In this document: in pieces, positions 8,531 through 17,214 of the stretch
Layout: the number at the start of each line of letters is the position of its first letter
Position numbering within the stretch: position 1 is the first letter of the stretch
DNA from: Acidimicrobiia bacterium
Lineage (GTDB): Bacteria; Actinomycetota; Acidimicrobiia; Spongiisociales; ZC4RG35
NCBI GenBank assembly: GCA_029240695.1
Contig: JARDZU010000006.1
Span: 1-32,743 of the forward strand
Length of the DNA: 32,743 nucleotides
Reading direction: 5' to 3'
Made by a program: the position numbers and the translations under genes
The notes under the pieces: model-generated
Databases searched by the model: none
Told to the model about the DNA's origin: nothing
The model's input: the letters and a program-made list of their open reading frames with translations, nothing else

Positions 8531-9478
8531 TTGGCGATCGACATCAGCACGCTGGATCAAGACACCATCACCCGCGTGGTCAGTGACGTCCTGATGTCAT
8601 CTCGATCGATAGACCGGATCGAGGCCGTGGACACCTGGCGCACCCGCAACTCGGGGTTCTGGCGTTTTCGGGCCCATCCCGCGCAAGTGAATGACCAGCC
8701 GTTCGACGTGGTGTTCAAGGTGGAACGAAGATGGACTCCGGAGAGCGCAGAGGGTACCCATGACGCACTTCGTCGACTCTCCGACCTGCGACACCTGACG
8801 CCCGGGCCGTCGCCCAGCATCTCCTTCCCCGAGCCGTTGGGCTGGACCAGGGAGCCCCCCGGGGTGATCATGCCCAACGTCGAGGGTGTGGAGTTGTTCG
8901 ACGTGCTGGCTGACACAGGGCATGCTCTCTGGACCGACCCCGACCGCCCGTCTGAAGTAGTGAAGTCGTGCGGCGAAGCCTTCGGATGGATCCATCGCCT
9001 CGCCGTCATCGACCCAGAGACGGATGCCGTCCGTCAGGAGGCGCTGCAACGCTTGCCGGCCATCATGCGATGGGTCCTGGGGCGGTGGGCTCCAGCCAAG
9101 GAGGGGTCAGTGATTCGGAGTCACAACTTCTCGCGCAACGACTTCCTGGTCTCGAGCGATGCGCAGCTCTCGGTAGTCGACCCGCCGATCCTTGGCGCTC
9201 CGGCGCTGTTGCACGAGGACGTGGCGTGGTTCACCTACCAGTTGCTCACCCGCGCCGCACCCGGGCAACGGTTGGGGCTCCGGAGTCTGTTCCTCGAGGG
9301 CTATCAGTCCTCCAGCCTCGGTGGGCCTTTCGACAAAACCGACCTCAGAGGGGTCGGGATATACGAGGCATCTCGGGCCTTGGGCACTGCCAAGCGCCTG
9401 CTCATGAAAGGGGACTTCGCGGAAGCCCTGCAATCGTTCAAGATCGCATTGACCACACCCGGCCGCGTCTCCGGCTGA
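8531..9478 (+). CDS. APH-fold kinase-like protein with altered catalytic loop
   Basis: A 315-aa protein with the layout of the aminoglycoside/choline phosphotransferase superfamily. A strand with candidate ATP lysine lies near residue 64 (VVFKVE), a hinge near 112-118 (GVIMPNVEG) and a helical lobe follows. The catalytic loop reads SHNFSRNDF (197-205) where its paralogue at 15130-16092 reads YGDFAPYNI. The catalytic Asp is thus Asn and the metal-binding Asn is Asp. The DFG position reads DPP (217-219), and both share a downstream H-x-DVAWF block. It is probably catalytically altered or inactive. The ORF track starts at GTG 8510. The TTG at 8531 has GGAGGA 6 bases before it and is preferred. 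It is last in the plus-strand unit and convergent with the WecA-like gene. Confidence 0.65.
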   Translation: MAIDISTLDQDTITRVVSDVLMSSRSIDRIEAVDTWRTRNSGFWRFRAHPAQVNDQPFDVVFKVERRWTPESAEGTHDALRRLSDLRHLTPGPSPSISFPEPLGWTREPPGVIMPNVEGVELFDVLADTGHALWTDPDRPSEVVKSCGEAFGWIHRLAVIDPETDAVRQEALQRLPAIMRWVLGRWAPAKEGSVIRSHNFSRNDFLVSSDAQLSVVDPPILGAPALLHEDVAWFTYQLLTRAAPGQRLGLRSLFLEGYQSSSLGGPFDKTDLRGVGIYEASRALGTAKRLLMKGDFAEALQSFKIALTTPGRVSG

Positions 9479-9493
9479 TCCCAGCCCACCACA

Positions 9494-10459
9494 TCATCGG
9501 GTTCGAGGTTGATCGACTCTGAGGAAACCGAGACGGGCCAAGGCGGCAAGGAGTAGCGCGAGGAGGGCGATGAGTGACACCAGCCCCCACTCGACTCCCA
9601 GTGCCTGCTCGGCTGCGATCACAAGCGCAAGCAGGACAGCCTGTGTGGCGGCGGCGATCAGCGAGATGGCCCGCACCCCAACCCCGCGGTCACGTAGCTG
9701 GTCGTAGATGTGGCTGCGGTCTCCGAGAAAGAGCGGGCGATGGTTGAGCCGACGACGAAGGAGCGTCACGAGCATGTCGATTGCGAACACGCCGAGGACG
9801 CCGGCTGTGAACACCACCTCGATCGCCGATTCGTTGGTGGAGTCAATGATCAGATGCGTCAGATAGAGGCCGAGGAAATAGGTCCCGGCGTCGCCCATGA
9901 ACACACGTGCCGGGTGCCAGTTGAGGACGAGAAAGCCGGCCAAGGCCGCCCCGAGCTCGAGCGACGACACGAAGTCGAGGCCTCGACCCTGCGCGATCAC
10001 AGCCAATCCGGCCGCCGTCACCATTCCCACCGAACCAACCAGGCCGTCGAGGCCGTCGAAGAGATTGACGCTGTTGATGGCGAAGACCGCAAGCGCGACG
10101 CTGAGGACTATGAACACGACGCCGGGGTTCGAAGCAACGTTGAGGACCAACACGACTGCGGCCAGCACCTCGACGACCAGCCGCACCTTTGGATCGACCC
10201 CCACGCGGTCGTCGATCAGGCCGAGGATGAGAACCATGGTCGTGGCGATGAGAAGGCCCCACTCCAGGTCATTTCGCATCAGCGCGGCCGCGTTGACCCC
10301 GAGGAAAACCCCCACCCCACCCAGAGGCACCGCCGGCCGGGCGTGCGCCTTCAGTGCCGGGTCATCGGGGCGATCGACATATCCGACCTGGGGTCCCAGC
10401 CAGACTGCGAAAAGACACCAGGCCAGGCTGACGACACCGGCAACTATCAGGGCCGCCAA
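9494..10459 (-). CDS. WecA/MraY-like polyprenyl-phosphate sugar-1-phosphate transferase
   Basis: A 321-aa multi-pass membrane enzyme of glycosyltransferase family 4 in the MraY/WecA/TagO sense. It transfers HexNAc-1-phosphate from UDP-sugar to undecaprenyl phosphate and starts a lipid-linked glycan. Family motifs in order are HARPAVPLGG near residues 39-48, LGLIDD near 99, NLFDGLDGL near 151, FMGDAGTYFLG near 188 and a final cytoplasmic HIYDQLRDRG matching the HxxR-type motif. About ten hydrophobic helices fit the family. The TTG start lies inside the end of the upstream GT4-GNAT gene (13-base overlap), so the pair is coupled. It is the likely initiating enzyme for this glycan, or it may serve another wall polymer. 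Confidence 0.9.
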   Translation of the reverse strand: MAALIVAGVVSLAWCLFAVWLGPQVGYVDRPDDPALKAHARPAVPLGGVGVFLGVNAAALMRNDLEWGLLIATTMVLILGLIDDRVGVDPKVRLVVEVLAAVVLVLNVASNPGVVFIVLSVALAVFAINSVNLFDGLDGLVGSVGMVTAAGLAVIAQGRGLDFVSSLELGAALAGFLVLNWHPARVFMGDAGTYFLGLYLTHLIIDSTNESAIEVVFTAGVLGVFAIDMLVTLLRRRLNHRPLFLGDRSHIYDQLRDRGVGVRAISLIAAATQAVLLALVIAAEQALGVEWGLVSLIALLALLLAALARLGFLRVDQPRTR

Positions 10460-12237
10460 ACGAGGATCTCAGAGCGCTCGCCGGCATGGACCTGGATCCG
10501 CTCGGTGTCCTTGAAGCCCATCTTTCGGTAGGCGCCGATGGCCGTCTCGTTCTCTGAGCCAACGGTCACTTTCACCGCGGGCACTCCCCTCTGGTTCAGG
10601 TCGTCGAGCAGCCTCGCCCCCAACATCAGCGAAAGTCCCTTTCCCCGCGCTCTCGGAGCAACCACCATCGAGAGCAGTTCCGCCGGCACGTCTACCTGAT
10701 TCTGGCCATAGCGGAATGTCTCCCATGCCCGGCGCAGGTTGCTCGGTCTGATCAACCGGGGCAGGGCCGCCCATCCGGCTCGCCACCAATAATGCTTCGA
10801 GAAGTGGGCGTAGAACTCGCCGACGTTCTCCACTCCCGCCGTGAAGCCAACCGGTCCCCCGCCGTCGTCGACGACGACGACCACGGCCCCGTTCCAGGCG
10901 ATCAGCGCCTGATACAGGACCTTCATGAATCTCCGGCCAAGGAGGGGGAGAAACCCGGTTGCGATCAGTGAAGCGTGGAGCTCAGCCAGAGCCCGTGCGT
11001 CACGGGATGTGGCGAGCCGCATCTGGGGACGTGGCGCCGGGGTGATCATGGCGGGGGGCATGAGATGGCCGAGGCCTTTGGCGACGAGCCCGTCTCGGTA
11101 GGCATCCATGACGATGCTGACCACCTTCTCCTCATCGAAGCGCTCACGGGCGATGCTCGCGCTGGCCTCCGACATCTTGTTGCGCAGGGCCGCATCGTCG
11201 CCAACCTTCCGGATCGCCTCTCCCAGTCTCACCGGGTCGAGTACAGGGACCAGAAGCCCGTTGACACCGTCGTCGACGACCTGGCGACAGCCCCGGATGT
11301 CGGTGGCGATGACCGGGAGCCCCATTGCTGCCGCCTCCATCGCCGCCCTCGGGAATCCTTCCCGGTGCGATGGCAGGACGAATAGGTCCATCGCCGAATA
11401 CAGATCCTCCATGTCGGTGCGCATGCCGAGGAAACGCACGCCGGCTTCCTTGGCATTGGCGACGGCATCCGGCGGGAGGGCGTCTGACTTCTCAGGGTCG
11501 TCCGGTCCGATGACCACCACCTTGTATCCGTCACCGAGGTTGGTGGCGGCCTCGAACAACTCTGGATAGCCCTTCTCAGCGACGAGACGACCCACCATCC
11601 CCACCACCACGACGCCCTCGTCTACCCCGAACTCCGCTCTGAGACGGGAGCGCGCCTCTGGATCGACTCTGTCCCGGTCGAACCTCAAGAGGTCGACGCC
11701 ATTGCCAAGGAGCTGTCCCTTGCGGGAGGGAAGGATCCGGGTGCGACGGCAGAAGTCGAGATCCTCCACGTTCTGATGCAATTCCACGTCCGAGCACCGG
11801 GCGGCGACGGCCTCCAGGGCGTAGACGACGCCGCGCTTCAGTGGGTCGTCGTCTTCGGTGGCATACAGACCGTGCATCGTGTTGACCACGAGTGGAACCC
11901 CGGCGAGACGACCCAGGATCCGCCCGTACACGCCGGGCTTCGGGTTGTGGGTGTGGAGTACGTCGAATTGCTCTTTACGAAGGACCTTCCACAGCTGGGC
12001 GACTGCCTTCAGGTCGTTGCCCACGCTCATCCCTCTCGTCGACGCGGTGAGCGGGACATGCCGTATACCGTCCTGCTCGAGCTCCTCGACCCAGGGTCCC
12101 GGTGCGCTCACACCGACCGCTTCTCCTCCAGCCTCGTTAACCGCGAGAAGTTGGGGCCGGACGAGAAAGCGAAGACTGAGATCGACGGTGGTGAGGTGGG
12201 CGACCTGGAACGCCCGGCCCTCCAAGCTGTCATGCAT
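10447..12237 (-). CDS. Fused GT4 glycosyltransferase and GNAT acyltransferase
   Basis: A 596-aa two-domain protein. Residues about 10-390 form a GT4 glycosyltransferase: HTHNPKPG near 95, the donor domain from about 210 (VGMVGRLVAEKG), and REGFPRAAMEAAAMGLP with the E-x7-E pair. Residues about 405-596 form a GNAT domain, with VVAPRARGKGLSLMLG as the acetyl-CoA loop and ENETAIGAYRKMGF as the late motif. The linker is short and proline-rich (PPAMITPAPRP). GT4 proteins are normally about 350-400 aa, so the extra domain is a true extension in one frame with no break visible. It may couple transfer of an amino sugar to its N-acylation. It is co-transcribed with the WecA-like gene. Confidence 0.88.
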   Translation of the reverse strand: MHDSLEGRAFQVAHLTTVDLSLRFLVRPQLLAVNEAGGEAVGVSAPGPWVEELEQDGIRHVPLTASTRGMSVGNDLKAVAQLWKVLRKEQFDVLHTHNPKPGVYGRILGRLAGVPLVVNTMHGLYATEDDDPLKRGVVYALEAVAARCSDVELHQNVEDLDFCRRTRILPSRKGQLLGNGVDLLRFDRDRVDPEARSRLRAEFGVDEGVVVVGMVGRLVAEKGYPELFEAATNLGDGYKVVVIGPDDPEKSDALPPDAVANAKEAGVRFLGMRTDMEDLYSAMDLFVLPSHREGFPRAAMEAAAMGLPVIATDIRGCRQVVDDGVNGLLVPVLDPVRLGEAIRKVGDDAALRNKMSEASASIARERFDEEKVVSIVMDAYRDGLVAKGLGHLMPPAMITPAPRPQMRLATSRDARALAELHASLIATGFLPLLGRRFMKVLYQALIAWNGAVVVVVDDGGGPVGFTAGVENVGEFYAHFSKHYWWRAGWAALPRLIRPSNLRRAWETFRYGQNQVDVPAELLSMVVAPRARGKGLSLMLGARLLDDLNQRGVPAVKVTVGSENETAIGAYRKMGFKDTERIQVHAGERSEILVWRP

Positions 12238-12334
12238 GTCAGCCCACTACCAGCGGGGTCACTGCTGCTATCGCCGCCATGGATGCCAGAATACGGCCCA
12301 TGCATTTCCCACCCGGCATTGAGCAAACAGCCGC

Positions 12335-13585
12335 GTGAGCACGGGTGGTGTCCTCTTCCTGAACCCGAACCGGGCCGGGGGTCAGACGGCTCCGGTGACA
12401 TCCTGGATCAGTGTCGCCAGCTGGGCGGCGGCGGCCAGGAGGCTCTGGGGGCAGTCGTGGATCGTCACCCCCGAGGGCATTCTCGAACCAGAGGACGTCA
12501 TGCGGAGGGCATCTGACCCGGTCGCCCTCAAAGGCCCACCAGGTCCCGCGTCGCTGCGCCGCAAGGTGCCTACCACGGTCAAGACCGGGCTCAAGGACGC
12601 CCGAAAAGCTCTGGAGGCCCGCCGGTTCAGGGGAGCAGGGCTCGAAGGCCCGTGGCGTTCCGAGGAAGTGCGCTTCATCTGGCAGCGGCACGACCTCTTC
12701 CACGACGCAGGAGTGAGCGCGGCAAAGGCGCTGAAGCGCCCGTTGGTCGTCTTCACTCCCGCTCTCATCGTCCAGGAGGCGGCCGGCTGGGGTGTGAAAC
12801 GCCCGGGCTGGCAGGGGCTCCTGGAGCGGATCGCCGAGGCACCCTTGCTCAAAGCCGCCGATGTGGTGGCCTGCGGCTCGGTAGAGATCGCCGAGCAAGT
12901 GAGCCGGCTCGGGGTGCCCGAAGCGCGTCTCCTCGTGACACCGAATGGTGTCGATCCCGAGATGTTCTCGCCGGAGCGTCAAGGCGACGAGGTGAGACGG
13001 CGGCTCGGGCTGGAGAGCCGCTTCGTGATCGGGTGGGTGGGCAGCTTTCGTAAGTTCCATGGTCTCGACATGGCGTTGGAGGCGATGAAAAGGATCGCGT
13101 CCGAGATACCCGAGGCCACGCTTCTCCTCGTCGGAGACGGTCTGGAGCGGTCACATATCGAAGAGACCGTCCGGGCCCTTGGCCTCGAGAATGTCGTGAT
13201 GACCGGAACCGTGGGGTACCTCGATATACCCGAGCATGTGGCGGCGATGGACGTGGCGGTTATCACAGATCGCGGGGCGGGGTCCTTTCACTACTCCCCG
13301 CTCAAGCTCAGGGAGTACATGGCAGCGGGCAAGGCGGTGATCGCTCCCCGAGTCGGCGAGATGGCCAGATGGCTGGCGGACGGCGAGGACGCAGTGCTCG
13401 TCGAGAGCGGCGACACCGGAGGTCTTGCGGCAGCCATCGTCGATCTCCATGAGCGGCCCGAACTGAGGGCAAGGCTGGGGAAAGCCGCTCGTCGCAAGAT
13501 CCTCGAACAGGCGACCTGGGACATCCAGCTTCTCCGCATCGACGCTGCGCTGCACGGTGCCTCGAGTGCGCGGGCGCCTGGATGA
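12335..13585 (+). CDS. GT4-family glycosyltransferase
   Basis: A 416-aa GT-B glycosyltransferase. The first domain begins with VLFLNPNRAGG. The donor domain starts near residue 230 (IGWVGSFRKFHGLD). The signature region reads HYSPLKLREYMAAGKAV, the SPLK-E-x7 form common in bacterial GT4 enzymes. The GTG start is close to the divergent GT4-GNAT gene (97-base gap) and has no strong ribosome site. The stop overlaps the next ATG as ATGA. It opens a three-gene unit with the 170-aa protein and an APH-fold kinase. Sugar specificity is unknown. Confidence 0.88.
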   Translation: MSTGGVLFLNPNRAGGQTAPVTSWISVASWAAAARRLWGQSWIVTPEGILEPEDVMRRASDPVALKGPPGPASLRRKVPTTVKTGLKDARKALEARRFRGAGLEGPWRSEEVRFIWQRHDLFHDAGVSAAKALKRPLVVFTPALIVQEAAGWGVKRPGWQGLLERIAEAPLLKAADVVACGSVEIAEQVSRLGVPEARLLVTPNGVDPEMFSPERQGDEVRRRLGLESRFVIGWVGSFRKFHGLDMALEAMKRIASEIPEATLLLVGDGLERSHIEETVRALGLENVVMTGTVGYLDIPEHVAAMDVAVITDRGAGSFHYSPLKLREYMAAGKAVIAPRVGEMARWLADGEDAVLVESGDTGGLAAAIVDLHERPELRARLGKAARRKILEQATWDIQLLRIDAALHGASSARAPG

Positions 13586-14094
13586 GTGAGACACCTCTCG
13601 ACGAGTCTCTCAACCCGATCTGGGTGCTTCTCTCAAAGGGGGAAAGCCCAAATCTCTGGATGCCACCCACGGGAGGGAAGGAATGGGGAGCGTCGCTGGA
13701 GTCGGCGTCGGCTGCCCTAGGCGACGAGGAGCTCATCATCTCGGTGGGCCGGCCTCTGGCACGCTCGGCCCTGTCCCGCCTTTCCGGCCGGGGGCGTCTA
13801 TCGAGCAAGGGCCCCAGCCCGACAGAGATGACAGACGCATTCGCAAGGCAGGGGTTAGAGGTGATAGCCACTTATGGGCTCTGGCCGTCGGCCCGTTCCC
13901 CCCGAATTGCCTTCCCCTGGGGCCATATCCGCATGATCTACTGGCTACAGACCTCTGGCGTGCTCGGCGGTGGGGGCAACAGGCTCTGGGCCCGGATTCT
14001 GGCGAGGTCGGTTTTGTTCACGCCGGTCGCTGCCGCCATCGCCCCGGGCATCGCCTTCGTGGTTCGCCGATCCCGCAACGAAGTCGCTCGATGA
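13582..14094 (+). CDS. Uncharacterised 170-aa protein, possible methyltransferase C-terminal remnant
   Basis: No domain is certain. The central part (EELIISVGRPLARSALSRL, then a helix and VIATYGLWPSARSPRIAFPWG) resembles from memory the C-terminal half of class I SAM-methyltransferase-like proteins found beside APH-fold kinases in actinobacterial glycan loci. The N-terminal SAM-binding half with its GxGxG loop is absent. A weakly hydrophobic segment near residues 141-160 ends in basic residues. Both ends overlap neighbours as ATGA, so it is a real translated gene and not leftover sequence. It may work with the APH-fold kinase that follows. The remnant idea needs a profile search. Confidence 0.6.
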   Translation: MSETPLDESLNPIWVLLSKGESPNLWMPPTGGKEWGASLESASAALGDEELIISVGRPLARSALSRLSGRGRLSSKGPSPTEMTDAFARQGLEVIATYGLWPSARSPRIAFPWGHIRMIYWLQTSGVLGGGGNRLWARILARSVLFTPVAAAIAPGIAFVVRRSRNEVAR

Positions 14095-15101
14095 TCGAAG
14101 AATTGACAGGCTACGCCAGGCAGGAATGGCAATCCTGGTTCGGGCATTCCCCTGAATCGGTGGGCATTGCGATCGGGAGCGGAGGGCCGGCCCATAGAAC
14201 GAGGGCCGCCGTGTTCGTGTTCGAGGACAGACGGGCGCGTCCATCGGTCGTGATGAAGATCGCCTTCACCGACCTCGAGGGAGCATTTCTTCGACATGAG
14301 CACGGTGCGCTCGCTGATATCCGGCCCCTCTTGCCGGAGCCGATGCGCCGAACTGTGCCCCGAGCCTTGGGTCTGGCGGAGATCGAGGGAAATACCGTCC
14401 TGACGATGGAGGCGCTAGCCGGGCGTCGCCTTCTCGTCCCCGATCTCAACGGTACAGGAGGCTCTCTACCACGGTCGTTGATGGGCGACTTCTACCGCAA
14501 GTCGTTCGAGTGGAGCAACGATCTCGCCGTCGCAACCAGCAGCACAGAGCGGCTCGATGGGTCACACCTCGCCGAGATCGTGGACCGGTACATCGGTCTG
14601 GTCTCCCACTCCACCGATGTCGAAGGAAAGGTGCGCAGCTTCCGTGATGCGGTGGCCGGGAGTGGAATCGCCTGGTCCACGTCCTGGCAACATGCCGACC
14701 TGGCGGTGGGCAACGTCCTGATGCATCGGGGGGAGTTGCGTCTCCTCGACTGGGAGCACGCATCCGATAAGTCACAGCCCTGGTTCGATCTAGCCCAGTC
14801 CGTCGGGGCGACGGCAAGGCTGGCCAAGCGTCAATCGGGCGCTGCCTCCTCCCGGGCCGCCGCAATGTCGGCTCTCGGTAGGTCGGGTTGGGCCGGCCAG
14901 GTGCTCCGGGCCGAGATCGAACGCGCCTGGGATAACCGGATGCCCCTCGGCTGGGTGATCGCTCTCAGCTCGATGGCAACCGCCATCCGGCAGGCAGACG
15001 ACACGCGTATGGGGGCCGACGACTGGACCGAGTTCGCCGCGTCGCTCGTCGCCGACAGAGAATTGCGATCGGAGCTCCCTTGGATGGTCCCCGACTGGTG
15101 A
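14091..15101 (+). CDS. APH/choline-kinase-fold phosphotransferase
   Basis: A 336-aa protein of the aminoglycoside phosphotransferase superfamily, which transfers ATP phosphate to small molecules or sugars in the cytoplasm. A strand with a candidate ATP lysine is at VVMKIA (about residue 56) and the hinge is near TMEALAG (105-111). The catalytic loop HADLAVGN (201-208) matches H-x-D-x4-N, and LLDWE near 218-222 gives the second metal-binding Asp in the usual DxE-type variant. The enzyme therefore looks active, in contrast to the paralogues at 8531 and 15130. The ORF track begins at 13683 in another gene; the ATG at 14091 overlaps the upstream stop (ATGA). The substrate is unknown; an amino sugar or glycan precursor is plausible from context. 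Confidence 0.8.
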   Translation: MIEELTGYARQEWQSWFGHSPESVGIAIGSGGPAHRTRAAVFVFEDRRARPSVVMKIAFTDLEGAFLRHEHGALADIRPLLPEPMRRTVPRALGLAEIEGNTVLTMEALAGRRLLVPDLNGTGGSLPRSLMGDFYRKSFEWSNDLAVATSSTERLDGSHLAEIVDRYIGLVSHSTDVEGKVRSFRDAVAGSGIAWSTSWQHADLAVGNVLMHRGELRLLDWEHASDKSQPWFDLAQSVGATARLAKRQSGAASSRAAAMSALGRSGWAGQVLRAEIERAWDNRMPLGWVIALSSMATAIRQADDTRMGADDWTEFAASLVADRELRSELPWMVPDW

Positions 15102-15129
15102 TGAATGGTGACGGCGCTCAGCGCCAGCA

Positions 15130-16092
15130 TCACCCTCTGGCTGCCTTCCTCCAAAGCATTGCCAAACGGAGGTAGGCAGGTACTTCGCCAAGCTCACGCT
15201 GGCGCAGCCGGCGGCGCACTGTCCACAGACTTCGATGGGACCGATAGAGGGCGAGCAGCGCCCGATCGGCGGGAGTGTCGAGGGTGACCGGTCCGGTTCG
15301 GCGGTACCCGTCATGGAACGAATCGGCCAATTTGGCCCTCGCGTCGTCGAATGCCCCACCCTTCTCTGACGTTTCCGAGCCGAGACGGCGCTCGAGATTG
15401 AACAGAAACCAGGCCACATCTCGATGCACCAGATCGAGGGCAGGTGGAGACGGCTGGTCCATGATCCACGCCTTCCCGCCGGGCCCGAGCCTGATGTTGT
15501 ACGGGGCGAAGTCCCCGTACCGCCTCGCGGTAGAGCTGACGAGATCGATGGCGTCGAGAAACCACGGCTGGACCATCAATGTTCTCGCCATACCTTCGAG
15601 TTCCGCACGGATCGAAGTCGGGTCGGACACCAAGTCCGCCAACGGACTCTGGCTGTGAAACGATCCCAGCGCGTCGCCACACGCCTCGATGACCGATCGA
15701 AACGTATCTGCCGTGTCGTGGCCGGCGGCGCGGAGAAGCTTCCCGAGGTCCTCGCCAGGGACATACGCGATGCATAGGCAGGGCGGCGCCGCATGCCAGC
15801 CCATCGGTTGGGCAATTTCGAGAGACGACCCGGCATCAGTGAGAAGCGTTGACAGGGCGATGAGGTCGTCGTGGATTCTCCGCGCCTCGGTCAGGTCCCA
15901 ATCCCTCCCCACTTTGATCAGGGCGATCGGCGCGTCGCCTTCGGACGTGCTGAGCTCGTAGAACGTCGACGTGTGACTGACGAATCGGCCAGTGGGGACC
16001 GCAGTCGCCAATTCCCGAGCCGTCTCGAAGCTCTGTGCCAGGTCTGAGGCGACAGCCTTCAGCTCGGTCTCGGTCAGTAGATCGGCTGGCAC
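15130..16092 (-). CDS. APH-fold kinase-like protein, D-Q-P variant
   Basis: A 320-aa APH-superfamily protein and closest relative in the window of the protein at 8531. The ATP-lysine strand is ALIKVG (about 57-62) and the hinge IAYVPGED (108-115). The catalytic loop is YGDFAPYN (192-199): Asp194 and Asn199 are kept, but the usual His is Tyr. The DFG position reads DQP (212-214), followed by the shared HRDVAWF block. It could still bind metal and ATP. The GTG start lies 6 bases after the glycosyltransferase gene that precedes it on this strand, so it is probably the last gene of the long minus-strand unit. It is convergent with the kinase at 14091. Confidence 0.7.
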   Translation of the reverse strand: MPADLLTETELKAVASDLAQSFETARELATAVPTGRFVSHTSTFYELSTSEGDAPIALIKVGRDWDLTEARRIHDDLIALSTLLTDAGSSLEIAQPMGWHAAPPCLCIAYVPGEDLGKLLRAAGHDTADTFRSVIEACGDALGSFHSQSPLADLVSDPTSIRAELEGMARTLMVQPWFLDAIDLVSSTARRYGDFAPYNIRLGPGGKAWIMDQPSPPALDLVHRDVAWFLFNLERRLGSETSEKGGAFDDARAKLADSFHDGYRRTGPVTLDTPADRALLALYRSHRSLWTVRRRLRQRELGEVPAYLRLAMLWRKAARG

Positions 16093-16098
16093 GCCTGC

Positions 16099-17214
16099 TC
16101 AGGCCCGACCGCGGGCGATGAAGGGCTCCAGCACGTCATGCCAATGTTCGACCGAGGCCTGGAGAGTGAACATGTCCATGCACCGCGTCCTTGCCTTCTG
16201 ACCCATCGCCTCCCTCAGGGCACGATCCGAGACCAGCCTCCGAACCGCGTCTGTCATCCCCGGCTTGTCCTCGATGTCGACCAACAGCCCGGTCACCCCG
16301 TCCTCGATCACATCCCGGGCCCCGGGGACCCTGGTCGCCACCGTGGCCAGACCGGAGAGCCCTGCTTCGATCAGCACACCCGGCATTCCCTCACCTGGGG
16401 GGAGGCTGGTGAAGACGAAGATGTCGTTCTCGGAGAGAAGCTGAGGCACGTCGCTGCGTCTGCCCAGCATCTCTATGCGTGCCTCCCCGGCGCGTGCGCC
16501 GAGCGATTGCTCCAGCGGCCCGTCTCCGACCATGGCGGCATCGAAGTCGAGATCATCCTGTCTCAGCGCCGCGACAACATCGATGAACCAGTCCGGGCGC
16601 TTTCCTGGATCGAGATGGCCCACGAAAATGACGCCCGCCCGCCCGTCTCTGCCACCGACGTGAGGCGGGAAGTCGACCGGGTCCCGGGCGTTGGGGATGA
16701 CCACAAGACGATCCTGGGGCACGTCGTAGAGCTGGTTGGCCTCCTCTGCCACGTCGCTCGACACCGCGGCGACGATGTTGGCCCGTCGGGTGTAGTAGCC
16801 GTGGAGGGACCGATTCGCCTTCCGCTGAAGTGCCCGGTGAGCGGTGCCGACCTTCAGATACACGAGGGGCAAGTCGCGCGGGAGGGCGATGGCGGCGTAC
16901 TTGGCCGACTCGCCTCCGTGGGCCACGACTACTGCCGGAGCGATACGCTTCACCTCGCTGCGGAGCCGTCGGACTACTCGCGGATCGAGGCCGAGCCGGC
17001 GGAGCATCCCGCGCGGCACATCGAGCTCGACATCGGGCCGAAGCAGAACAGGATCCGCTCGGAACAAGGTCAGGATCTGATGCGATTCGTCTTCGGTGTT
17101 GAGTGCATCGACAAGCGCTCGGGCATAACGCTGGGCGCCTCTCGCCAGGTCATAGGGGAGAACGTGGAGAACGACGGGCGGAGTCGGGGAGCCCGGCATC
17201 TCGGTCAATGACAT
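16099..17214 (-). CDS. GT4-family glycosyltransferase
   Basis: A 371-aa GT-B glycosyltransferase. It begins with VLHVLPYDLARGAQRYA, the usual N-terminal loop. The donor domain starts near VIFVGHLDPGKRPDW. The retaining-GT signature LPPGEGMPGVLIEAGLSGLA provides the E-x7-E pair. The ORF track starts at 17268, well inside the phosphatase gene. The ATG at 17214 overlaps that gene by only 10 bases and removes an arginine/cysteine-rich false extension; another ATG lies at 17199. It is unusual in following two secreted phosphatase genes in the same unit. Specificity is unknown. Confidence 0.85.
   Translation of the reverse strand: MSLTEMPGSPTPPVVLHVLPYDLARGAQRYARALVDALNTEDESHQILTLFRADPVLLRPDVELDVPRGMLRRLGLDPRVVRRLRSEVKRIAPAVVVAHGGESAKYAAIALPRDLPLVYLKVGTAHRALQRKANRSLHGYYTRRANIVAAVSSDVAEEANQLYDVPQDRLVVIPNARDPVDFPPHVGGRDGRAGVIFVGHLDPGKRPDWFIDVVAALRQDDLDFDAAMVGDGPLEQSLGARAGEARIEMLGRRSDVPQLLSENDIFVFTSLPPGEGMPGVLIEAGLSGLATVATRVPGARDVIEDGVTGLLVDIEDKPGMTDAVRRLVSDRALREAMGQKARTRCMDMFTLQASVEHWHDVLEPFIARGRA

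Noticed and set aside
8531-9478. Aminoglycoside resistance gene
   Set aside because: The fold is APH-like but the catalytic Asp is replaced, and the context is glycan synthesis. None of the four APH-fold genes shows a resistance-cassette setting.
15107-15134. Hairpin GGCGC-tca-GCGCC between convergent genes as a terminator
   Set aside because: The perfect stem is only 5 bases, the outer pairing is bulged and runs into the stop codon, and no T run follows. Too weak to list.
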